DNA of 7,733 nt from the NCBI GenBank assembly GCA_016765335.1, contig JAESQE010000357.1:1-7733 (forward strand). Reading direction: 5' to 3'. Of the stretch, positions 1 to 5,889 are shown in pieces. Every line of letters begins with the position of its first letter. Position 1 is the stretch's first letter. A program made the translations under genes and the position numbers. The notes beneath the pieces were generated by a model. The model did not search any database, was not told the origin of the DNA, and saw only the letters and a program-made list of their open reading frames with translations. This DNA is from Planctomycetaceae bacterium. Its GTDB lineage: Bacteria > Planctomycetota > Planctomycetia > Planctomycetales > Planctomycetaceae.

Positions 1-429
1 GAAAAAGCAGAAACCCCATTCCTTAATATCATTGAAATTCTCGATGGGGGATCACCAGCAGAACTCCCCGATTCAGATGACGAAACCGTTTTTAGTGATG
101 TCGCAGACCGCAACTTGTTGATGAAGAAAGTCAAAGAAAATCAAGACTGGCTTCGCACAACCATCAGCGGCGAAGACGAAATGAAGTCTAACTCTGAAGA
201 TGTTCTGGCCCGTGCTGCCTTACTTGCAGCGATCGGACAAGTCGTCAATCAGGAAGATTATGTCTTTGCCGATGAGGATGACTATCGGACTTATTGCAGG
301 GAACTTATTGAAGGCAGCCTGATGATGACCGAAGGGGCCAAGTCTGATGACTTCGAAACCTACAAAAAAGGCTTCGAGATCCTCAACAAGAGCTGCGGCA
401 ATTGCCATGGTAAATATGTTGGCAGTTAA
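1..429 (+). CDS. C-type cytochrome with C-terminal heme site (partial, 5' end missing)
   Basis: The frame is open from the first base of the window to a TAA at 427-429, giving 142 visible codons, so the gene starts upstream. The only clear motif is a c-type heme-binding C-G-N-C-H at residues 132-136 (bases 394-408), just six residues before the C terminus. The preceding ~100 residues look largely helical and acidic. A helical domain with CxxCH at its very end is the layout of class II cytochromes (cytochrome c' and relatives), in which heme is bound at the end of a four-helix bundle. On family knowledge, heme attachment places the domain outside the cytoplasm, so an export signal is expected in the missing part. 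Function beyond heme binding and probable electron transfer or ligand binding cannot be told. It converges on the hydrolase operon and is not part of it. The coding call is confident; the class II assignment is tentative. Confidence 0.75.
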   Translation, partial: EKAETPFLNIIEILDGGSPAELPDSDDETVFSDVADRNLLMKKVKENQDWLRTTISGEDEMKSNSEDVLARAALLAAIGQVVNQEDYVFADEDDYRTYCRELIEGSLMMTEGAKSDDFETYKKGFEILNKSCGNCHGKYVGS

Positions 430-448
430 CATTAACCAACCGCCGGAC

Positions 449-466
449 GGATTGAAAAATCAATCC
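449..466. terminator. Small hairpin between convergent genes, possible bidirectional terminator
   Basis: A perfect 7-bp stem (GGATTGA at 449-455, TCAATCC at 460-466) encloses a 4-nt A loop. It lies 20 nt after the cytochrome stop codon and 19 nt after the hydrolase stop on the other strand, where a shared terminator would be expected. No clear T-tract follows on either strand and the stem is AT-rich, so its strength as an intrinsic terminator is doubtful. Confidence 0.35.
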
Positions 467-484
467 CACTCACATTTCCTGAGG

Positions 485-2578
485 CTATCTCAAGAGATTG
501 ATCAGTTCAGTGGGTGAGCTTTGAGGTAAAAGCACAAGATTCCTGGTGGCCTGCTCCAGCTCATACACTTTTTTTGTGTACTCGAATTGTTGATTCAACT
601 CTGCTTGACTCAGCGGCACTCCCTGCCCGTTCACTCCAGCGGAAATAATCAATTTGCGAGGGGCGATCAAAGCGGCTAACTGCGGGATGTCACCTGCATC
701 GCGTACAATTCCAGGAGCCAGCGTTCCGAGTCGTTGATTTTCATACGGCTGATCAGTCAGATAACTTGAAAGCGATCCAATGGTAACGACCTTCTGAATT
801 CGCAAATCGATTGCAGCTGCACAAATTGCAACAACACCAGCTGGACCAACTCCAATCACAGTGATCTTACCGTTTGTCTTGCCGTTTGCTTCCAGAGCAT
901 TTAATGCCGCTCGTACATCAAGCGCCCACTGCCCAAGCAACGGACGCCCTAACCACAGCGACCACTGGGCAGTGTTATGATCGGGAGCATTACGAATTTT
1001 GTCACTTTTCCATGCGAAATCTCCGGTTGCTCTCAAAGTCGGAATAACGACATTCTTGCCTGATTGAATCAACTCCTGTTTCAATTCATCTAAAGTAGTA
1101 GCATCTTGCTTATCCAAACCAAGCAAAACGACTGTACCAGAATTCTCCGATTGTTGAGTCGGCGTTAGCTCCATCGTCAGTTCAATACCCGGCTCTGATT
1201 CGAATGTGATCTCCTGAACTTCAGAACTGTTAGAGAAAACCTGTTTCGAAGTTGCATTTTTATCAGGTAAAGTTTTGCCCAAGACTTTTTTATCGAGTCT
1301 GTCCCGGCGAGTTTCAGCGATACGCCGCCACTTGGATTTTGACCCGGGAACAACATACTTTTCTACAAGTAAATCCCCTTGGTTTTTGGCAAACTTCGGA
1401 ATTGTCACCCAATGATCCGGGCGAGTTTCCCCGGAAAAACATCGCAAGGTTTCAGGAATCTCCAAATTTATTTCCGGTTCCGAGATTGGCATCCCATCCC
1501 CTTTGCCTTTCAAATGCAAAGTCATCCAACCGTACATCGCTTCGCGCATCGGCTGATTATAATCGTGTCTCGATTCGAAGATTGTGTGTCGAACATTCTT
1601 TTCGCGACCATAAAGACCATAAATCGGTTGAACCAATTTGAGAGACTTGCGAGCTTCGACAACAGAAAACGGGATCGAATCGCGAGTGGCATTGATAAAC
1701 ATCAACGCCCGCGGAGCAGTCAGCCCCAGCACACCCCATTCTTCAGTAAACTGCAAAGCTCCCGGGACCACCTCGCACATACAGCAAGCATTTCCCAAGT
1801 ACGCCTGATAATTACCAACCGAACAAACGGGAACAACCGCTTTGAATCGCGTATCCCAAGCCCCGGCATACATCGATTGGTTGCCACCGCCACTCGCTCC
1901 GGTAATCCCTATACGTTCGCCATCAACTTCATCGCGAGTTAATAAATAATCAACTGCTCGACCATACTCGTAAACTTGCAGACCACTTAACGGCTTTCCG
2001 ACCGGGAATAGTGCCGCTGCAATCATTGCTCCATGATATTCGCCCAACGCTTTGCCGACACCACGTTCCCCGGCTCCCAATGCATCGACTGACAATACAA
2101 AGAATCCAAGTTTTGCCAACCCGATACAGCGCGCCTGCACATGAGGATCTTGCTTGGCTCCAGGCCAATGCCCATGCACGCAAAGCACCGCAGGAAGTTG
2201 ACCTTTTCGATCAGGCACATAAGCATTAGCTGTCATCCAGACATCAGGCAACGTCTGAAAAATTACCTTTTCTATACGATATCCATCACGTTCCAGCTTC
2301 CCCAGAATCTGAGGTTCCAAAGGGACAGCCTGCTCAGGAAAACCTCCCCACGATTCCAATAACTGTTTTCGGATCTTTCCGTTCTGTGACTTCCAATCTT
2401 CAAGAGTCCCGGGAGCAGAATCGGCTTCGTGCATTTGAGCAGCCGACTTTTTAATATAGTTCAGAAACAAATCACCCGGTTCTGCGGCATCAAGTATACC
2501 CGGGAATGAAACAACCACCAGCAAGCAGATCGCCCACGAAAACATGCAACAACTTCTTGTGTTAACCTGATTCATCAT
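485..2578 (-). CDS. Secreted two-domain alpha/beta hydrolase, acetyl xylan esterase-like
   Basis: This is a 697-residue exported protein. The start is the ATG at 2578-2576, which has AGAGGG 7 nt upstream; an in-frame TTG at 2596 would overlap that site. Residues 1-32 are a signal peptide (hydrophobic run around 12-26, likely cleavage in LDAA-E). The first alpha/beta-hydrolase domain (about 85-360) has an oxyanion-type HGHWPG (135-140), the nucleophile elbow GASGG with Ser229, a candidate acid Asp300 (NATRDS) and a candidate His338 (SRHDYN). A cysteine cluster CCMC (265-268) lies between them. A second hydrolase-like half (about 480-697) repeats the fold signature, ending in an APRKLIIS strand comparable to APRALMFI of the first half, but its elbow reads GVGPAG and has no serine. 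Family knowledge suggests a carbohydrate-ester esterase or related hydrolase (acetyl xylan esterase / prolyl-oligopeptidase-like clan); the substrate is unknown. It is the last gene of the putative operon, 63 nt after the sulfatase. Confidence 0.85.
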   Translation of the reverse strand: MMNQVNTRSCCMFSWAICLLVVVSFPGILDAAEPGDLFLNYIKKSAAQMHEADSAPGTLEDWKSQNGKIRKQLLESWGGFPEQAVPLEPQILGKLERDGYRIEKVIFQTLPDVWMTANAYVPDRKGQLPAVLCVHGHWPGAKQDPHVQARCIGLAKLGFFVLSVDALGAGERGVGKALGEYHGAMIAAALFPVGKPLSGLQVYEYGRAVDYLLTRDEVDGERIGITGASGGGNQSMYAGAWDTRFKAVVPVCSVGNYQAYLGNACCMCEVVPGALQFTEEWGVLGLTAPRALMFINATRDSIPFSVVEARKSLKLVQPIYGLYGREKNVRHTIFESRHDYNQPMREAMYGWMTLHLKGKGDGMPISEPEINLEIPETLRCFSGETRPDHWVTIPKFAKNQGDLLVEKYVVPGSKSKWRRIAETRRDRLDKKVLGKTLPDKNATSKQVFSNSSEVQEITFESEPGIELTMELTPTQQSENSGTVVLLGLDKQDATTLDELKQELIQSGKNVVIPTLRATGDFAWKSDKIRNAPDHNTAQWSLWLGRPLLGQWALDVRAALNALEANGKTNGKITVIGVGPAGVVAICAAAIDLRIQKVVTIGSLSSYLTDQPYENQRLGTLAPGIVRDAGDIPQLAALIAPRKLIISAGVNGQGVPLSQAELNQQFEYTKKVYELEQATRNLVLLPQSSPTELINLLR

Positions 2579-2585
2579 TTCATTA

Positions 2586-2591
2586 CCCTCT
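2586..2591 (-). promoter_or_regulatory. Ribosome binding site of the alpha/beta hydrolase gene
   Basis: AGAGGG on the minus strand lies 7 nt before the ATG at 2578-2576. It decides between that ATG and the in-frame upstream TTG at 2596, and it places the start directly before a good signal peptide. The ATG is followed at once by a second in-frame ATG, so initiation one codon later is also possible. Confidence 0.65.
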
Positions 2592-2641
2592 ATCAAGAAT
2601 GATTCTCTTCGAGTACTTTGTGCCTTAGTGTTAAATCATCT

Positions 2642-4036
2642 TCAAAAAGAATCTTGCCAGCGTTTGTATTCTGCCATGAGTTCGGAAGCTCGATCAGAAT
2701 GACTTTTTGCGAGATTTTTTTCCTCGTTCTTATCATTAATCAAATTGAATAGCTGCCAGGCTTGGTTCGAATTTTCACGAACAATTTTCCAATCTCTTTT
2801 TCTCAAAGCTGCATGTTTTCCATAATTAAAAAAGAAGGATTCATGAGCAGACTTGGCTTGTTGAGTTAAAACGGGAAGAGGATTTTTCCCATCATAAGTG
2901 ATCCCTTGAGGCAACTTGGCACCAGCTAAAGTTTGAGCTGCGATCAACAAATCGGGAGACCATAACGGTTCGCTGATAACCGAGCCTGATTCGATCTTTC
3001 CAGGCCAACGAGCCATCGCAACAACCCGTAAACCTCCCTCCCGGCAAGTGACTCCGCCTGAACGCAACGGAGTATTAATCCCCACATCCAACCCCTTACG
3101 ATTCAATCGGAATGCCCCGTTATCAGAGAAGAAGAAAACAAAAGTATCGTCCGTCACCCCGGCTGCATCCAGGCTGTCTAACACACGACCAATTGCAGTA
3201 TCCAAAGCAGTCACTACTGCATAATACCGTTTGAGTGGGTCGGTTTCTTCCGGGCCAAATTCATAATGTTCAAACGCAGAATCTGGAGCCTGCCAGCGAT
3301 TCGGCTGACCAGGCTTTTTATTTCTCGCACTAGGAAAATGCGGGGAATTAAAAGGCAGATAACAAAACCAGGGAGAATTCTGTTTTGAACGACGATCAAT
3401 AAAATCAATAGCAGCATCTGCAAACAGGTCTGTCGAATACTTCCCGTCCGCATGCAATTCCTTGTCGCCTTGAAACAGATCGTGCTTGCCAGCATAAATG
3501 TGATGGTAATAGTCGATATTCCCCGAAGCATGCCCCAAAAATTCATCAAAACCTCGTTCGGTTGGTCGTGACCCCGGTGCAAAACCGATGTTCCATTTGC
3601 CAAAACATCCGGTTGCATAAGGAACGGAAGCAGTTTTCAGGATGCTGGGAATCAACACTTCTTTTTGATTCAACCCAATTCCATAATTCCCTTTCAAACC
3701 AGACAATTGTTGCTTTAATCCGTGACGCTGTGGAATACGTCCGCTCAACAAACACGCACGCGAAACAGTACAAGTGGGGGAAGCCGTATAAAAGCTGGTG
3801 AGCTTCGCGCCCTGAGTAGCCAATTGATCCAAGCGTGGCGTATGAATCGGGGAATTCGGGTTGTAACTTTTCAGATCGCCATAACCCAGATTATCAGCTG
3901 TGATAATCAAGATATTAGGGCGTGCCTTCTCTGATTCTGCAAAAGAAGTCTCAGGAGACAGAACCAGAAACGATGACAGCAGTAAAACGCACATCAACTG
4001 TTTCATCGCCAACCGACACCAAGCATGATGACTCAT
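2642..4036 (-). CDS. Secreted sulfatase (arylsulfatase A-like) with atypical active site
   Basis: This 464-residue protein belongs to the formylglycine-dependent sulfatase family (alkaline-phosphatase fold), which hydrolyses sulfate esters. The N terminus is a signal peptide (hydrophobic residues about 14-27, likely cleavage after SFA at 33), so it acts outside the cytoplasm. Visible landmarks are ITADNLGYGD (45-54, metal site), PTCTVSRACLLSGR (87-100, with Cys89 as the residue to be converted to formylglycine and Arg93), GKWNIG (146-151), SPHFP (231-235), SDNG (304-307) and PLRSGGVTCREGG (323-335). Length is normal for the family. Compared with the canonical family, Pro is Val in C-x-P-x-R, the second metal Asp is Asn49, the His of GKWH is Asn149, and the Lys of the GGK segment appears to be Gly328. 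Cys89, Arg93, Lys147, His233, Asp305 and Asn306 are kept. The start at 4036 has AGGGA 6 nt upstream; an internal ATG at 4006 has no good site. The ceramidase-like gene ends 56 nt before it. Confidence 0.9.
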   Translation of the reverse strand: MSHHAWCRLAMKQLMCVLLLSSFLVLSPETSFAESEKARPNILIITADNLGYGDLKSYNPNSPIHTPRLDQLATQGAKLTSFYTASPTCTVSRACLLSGRIPQRHGLKQQLSGLKGNYGIGLNQKEVLIPSILKTASVPYATGCFGKWNIGFAPGSRPTERGFDEFLGHASGNIDYYHHIYAGKHDLFQGDKELHADGKYSTDLFADAAIDFIDRRSKQNSPWFCYLPFNSPHFPSARNKKPGQPNRWQAPDSAFEHYEFGPEETDPLKRYYAVVTALDTAIGRVLDSLDAAGVTDDTFVFFFSDNGAFRLNRKGLDVGINTPLRSGGVTCREGGLRVVAMARWPGKIESGSVISEPLWSPDLLIAAQTLAGAKLPQGITYDGKNPLPVLTQQAKSAHESFFFNYGKHAALRKRDWKIVRENSNQAWQLFNLINDKNEEKNLAKSHSDRASELMAEYKRWQDSF

Positions 4037-4042
4037 ATTTAT

Positions 4043-4047
4043 TCCCT
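4043..4047 (-). promoter_or_regulatory. Ribosome binding site of the sulfatase gene
   Basis: AGGGA on the minus strand lies 6 nt before the ATG at 4036-4034. It supports this start over the internal ATG at 4006, which also precedes the hydrophobic signal segment but has no purine-rich site before it. Confidence 0.55.
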
Positions 4048-4092
4048 AATCGACCAGTTACTGCAAATAGAAATCATTAAAGACCAGACCGA

Positions 4093-5493
4093 TTATTCCT
4101 GAACCTGCTTAACAAGTTGATGCACCGTTTCGGCGATACGATCTTCAATATCACCTGCCCACCGAAACGCAGGCCGACCATATTCATACAGATTCGAGCC
4201 TCCTTCATAACCCCCTTCTCCCCAAACTCGGCGAGAAGGAATGTAGGAAATCATATCGTCTGCATATCCCATCACCCAGGTACCAGGGCCGAACACTTTT
4301 TTGAAGCGAATCGCATAATCGACCACTGTTTCTGCTCCCATGCCAATCACCAGCATTTCATCTCCCAGTTGCCAGGCATGAATCGGATAAGGATAACTGG
4401 GCGAAAAGACTTCCCCCTGATCGAGTTTGCTAAGCATGCGAGCAGCCCAACGGGCACGAATTGCTCTTTTATCTTTAAGAAGCACTTGCAATTCTTCACG
4501 TTTGACAACCGCCAGATAAGGAAGTTCTACGTAGTCAAATGCGGTTTTCAATTTTGAAGTGACCGGAGACAGTGGCTGCTTCATCGCCTGTTTCACTCCC
4601 TCAGCTAGCATCAGTCCATACTTTTGACACAATTCAACTTTTCGCCGGGGCAACGGATTCTGATCGCCGCCACAGGTGTTGACAAACATCGCAGTCGCGC
4701 CCGGAAAAGACTTTTCCAATTCAATTTGTGCAAACCCGGGGTAATCTCCACACCATTGCATAAAGCTAAGTGTGGTTGGATGACAAGCATAACCAAACAG
4801 AATCGCTTCTAACTTTCCATCTGGTCGCGAAACCGTCAGCACAGGAACGTCATGATCAACCGGACCTGCAAGCTTCTCTCCCCGTGCAATTATCCCGGGT
4901 ACTTCAGCTTCTTTGTTGTTCCGGCGATTAACCGCAAATGTTGCTTTGCCAACTCCTTGACTTAACAACGCAGGTTTTAGATCTGCAATCGCGCGCCCCA
5001 CCAACTTCACCGCCTCTTCCACCATTGTCGTGGTGTATTGTTCGACAAGCTTCACCTGATCTGCATCCACCGGATAATAATCAATCAAATCGTCACCCAA
5101 CCGGGGGCCACAATGATTATGAGAAAACGTGAACATCACCTGATGACGTTTGAGGTTGTATTTTTTTTCGAGTTGAGTAAAGACTCGATCAGACATGATT
5201 TTCGGCACGCCCTGGAAATCACTCGTAATTAAAACCGCTCGGTTTCCATCGGCGTCTTCCAACGCAATCGCTTTCATCCACAGGTCGTGGATCTTCCCTT
5301 CAGGAACTCGTCGCGATCCATAACCAGCTAACCAAACCGCTTTCTGCGGAGTAATGATCGCCTTGGCAATTCCAGCTTTCCACTGATCGGGAGCCGCTTC
5401 ACAGGATGCCTCAGAGCAAAAGAACAAACCAGTCGGCATCGAGAATATAAGGAGAAAGACAATCCTCATATTTTGATTTCTTAGAATACTCAT
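4093..5493 (-). CDS. Secreted neutral/alkaline ceramidase-family metallohydrolase
   Basis: As drawn, the protein has 466 residues and resembles the N-terminal catalytic domain of neutral/alkaline non-lysosomal ceramidases, zinc amidases that cleave N-acyl bonds in ceramide. Matching landmarks are FSHNHCGP (His125 and His127), YACHPTTL (His238), NTCGGDQNP (273-281), GMGAE (Glu388) and DDMISYIP (Tyr417); these fit the zinc ligands and catalytic segments known for bacterial ceramidase. Bacterial ceramidases are around 650 residues with an extra C-terminal domain, absent here, so the true substrate may differ. A signal peptide follows the start (hydrophobic run about 10-26, cleavage near CEAA). 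Two starts are plausible, ATG 5493 and ATG 5469 (458 residues); neither has a strong ribosome site. The frame stays open to an ATG at 5673, but that extension runs through repeat-like DNA and precedes the signal peptide, so I rejected it. It is the first gene of the putative three-gene operon. Confidence 0.85.
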   Translation of the reverse strand: MSILRNQNMRIVFLLIFSMPTGLFFCSEASCEAAPDQWKAGIAKAIITPQKAVWLAGYGSRRVPEGKIHDLWMKAIALEDADGNRAVLITSDFQGVPKIMSDRVFTQLEKKYNLKRHQVMFTFSHNHCGPRLGDDLIDYYPVDADQVKLVEQYTTTMVEEAVKLVGRAIADLKPALLSQGVGKATFAVNRRNNKEAEVPGIIARGEKLAGPVDHDVPVLTVSRPDGKLEAILFGYACHPTTLSFMQWCGDYPGFAQIELEKSFPGATAMFVNTCGGDQNPLPRRKVELCQKYGLMLAEGVKQAMKQPLSPVTSKLKTAFDYVELPYLAVVKREELQVLLKDKRAIRARWAARMLSKLDQGEVFSPSYPYPIHAWQLGDEMLVIGMGAETVVDYAIRFKKVFGPGTWVMGYADDMISYIPSRRVWGEGGYEGGSNLYEYGRPAFRWAGDIEDRIAETVHQLVKQVQE

Positions 5494-5560
5494 TGAGCAG
5501 AATCCAATCTTCAAATCAGGGTTCAGAATCGAGGCAATTTCGAGAGTTTCAGCATACCCG

Positions 5561-5595
5561 AATCCTACCGATTCATACAGCGTACCGGTAGGATT
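5561..5595. repeat. 10-bp inverted repeat with 15-nt loop
   Basis: AATCCTACCG (5561-5570) and CGGTAGGATT (5586-5595) are exact reverse complements with 15 nt between them. No T-tract follows on either strand, so it does not read as a terminator. It overlaps the left direct repeat of the block. Confidence 0.7.
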
Positions 5596-5626
5596 TGTAG
5601 CGTTAGCAGAACGGGATTCTAGTGTA

Positions 5627-5645
5627 GGGTGCGGTGCTTGCACCC
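5627..5645. repeat. 6-bp GC-rich inverted repeat with 7-nt loop
   Basis: GGGTGC (5627-5632) and GCACCC (5640-5645) are exact reverse complements around the loop GGTGCTT. There is no T-tract. It forms the middle hairpin of the repeat-like block. Confidence 0.5.
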
Positions 5646-5686
5646 ACCTTCGTGTGCCAATTGAGTCTCTCAAACCAAATCGCCTC

Positions 5687-5703
5687 GGGTGCCTGCGGCA
5701 CTC
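5687..5703. repeat. 7-bp GC-rich inverted repeat with 3-nt loop
   Basis: GGGTGCC (5687-5693) and GGCACTC (5697-5703) pair with one G-T mismatch/wobble around the loop TGC. The short tight loop and GC-rich stem resemble REP-type hairpins. It is the right-hand hairpin of the block. Confidence 0.5.
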
Positions 5704-5796
5704 ACTCGACCCTGAACGGGATCGTATGAGCTACCCGAATCAATGAGAATTGGAACTCGCAATAGGAAATGAAGCTGTCTACAAAGCTGACTTCAT

Positions 5797-5831
5797 AAAA
5801 AAAGGAAGCTCCGGTCATTACCGGAGCTTCC
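5797..5831 (-). terminator. Rho-independent terminator of pnp
   Basis: Read on the minus strand, a perfect 11-bp GC-rich stem (5831-5821 with 5814-5804) closes a 6-nt loop and is followed directly by seven Ts (5803-5797). It starts 58 nt after the pnp stop codon. This is a textbook intrinsic terminator and should insulate the downstream hydrolase operon from pnp transcription. Confidence 0.93.
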
Positions 5832-5889
5832 TGATCTCAATGTTGGCTGGCAGAAAATGTTACGTCTGCTTTAAGCCAAGCTAGTTAGA

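Larger units (their letters stand above)
5555..5741. repeat. Hairpin-rich repeat-like block bounded by a 10-bp direct repeat
   Basis: The same 10-mer TACCCGAATC occurs at 5555-5564 and 5732-5741, extended by AGC upstream of each copy (with a 1-nt offset). Between the copies are at least three hairpins: 5561-5595, 5627-5645 and 5687-5703. An 8-mer AACGGGAT also appears twice (5610-5617 and 5715-5722). This density of palindromes and repeats in non-coding DNA is what REP/MITE-type dispersed elements look like. Whether it recurs elsewhere in the genome cannot be seen from this window, so the element identity and exact ends are inferred. Confidence 0.45.
5494..5889. other. 396-bp intergenic region between pnp and the hydrolase operon
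   Basis: From right to left it holds the tail after the pnp stop, the pnp terminator (5797-5831), about 55 bp without visible structure, a hairpin-rich repeat-like block (about 5555-5741) and roughly 60 bp leading to the ceramidase-like gene. The operon promoter should lie here on the minus strand, but I see no convincing -35/-10 pair; TTGGCA at about 5655-5660 has no matching -10. No small gene with a ribosome site is apparent. Confidence 0.6.

Noticed and set aside
1252..1942. Long plus-strand open frames of 129 and 187 codons opposite the alpha/beta hydrolase gene
   Set aside because: They are antisense to a well-supported gene, have low-complexity unconvincing translations and lack ribosome sites.
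2575..2583. Two-codon minimal frame ATG-AAA-TGA on the minus strand overlapping the start of the alpha/beta hydrolase gene
   Set aside because: It could act as a tiny upstream reading frame, but the ribosome site is spaced better for the real start and such a short match arises easily by chance.
3758..3772. Possibility that CTVSR marks an inactivated sulfatase pseudogene
   Set aside because: The frame is intact over the full family length, with signal peptide and six other active-site positions kept, so decay is not supported; reported instead as an atypical active site.
4117..4557. Plus-strand open frame of 146 codons opposite the ceramidase-like gene
   Set aside because: It is a shadow of a conserved coding region; there is no ribosome site and no domain.
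5494..5560. Operon promoter directly before the ceramidase-like gene
   Set aside because: I looked for a -35/-10 pair on the minus strand and found only isolated half-matches with wrong spacing.
5555..5741. CRISPR array or tRNA in the hairpin-rich intergenic block
   Set aside because: There are no regularly spaced identical repeats with spacers, and the hairpins do not form a cloverleaf with T-arm or anticodon features.
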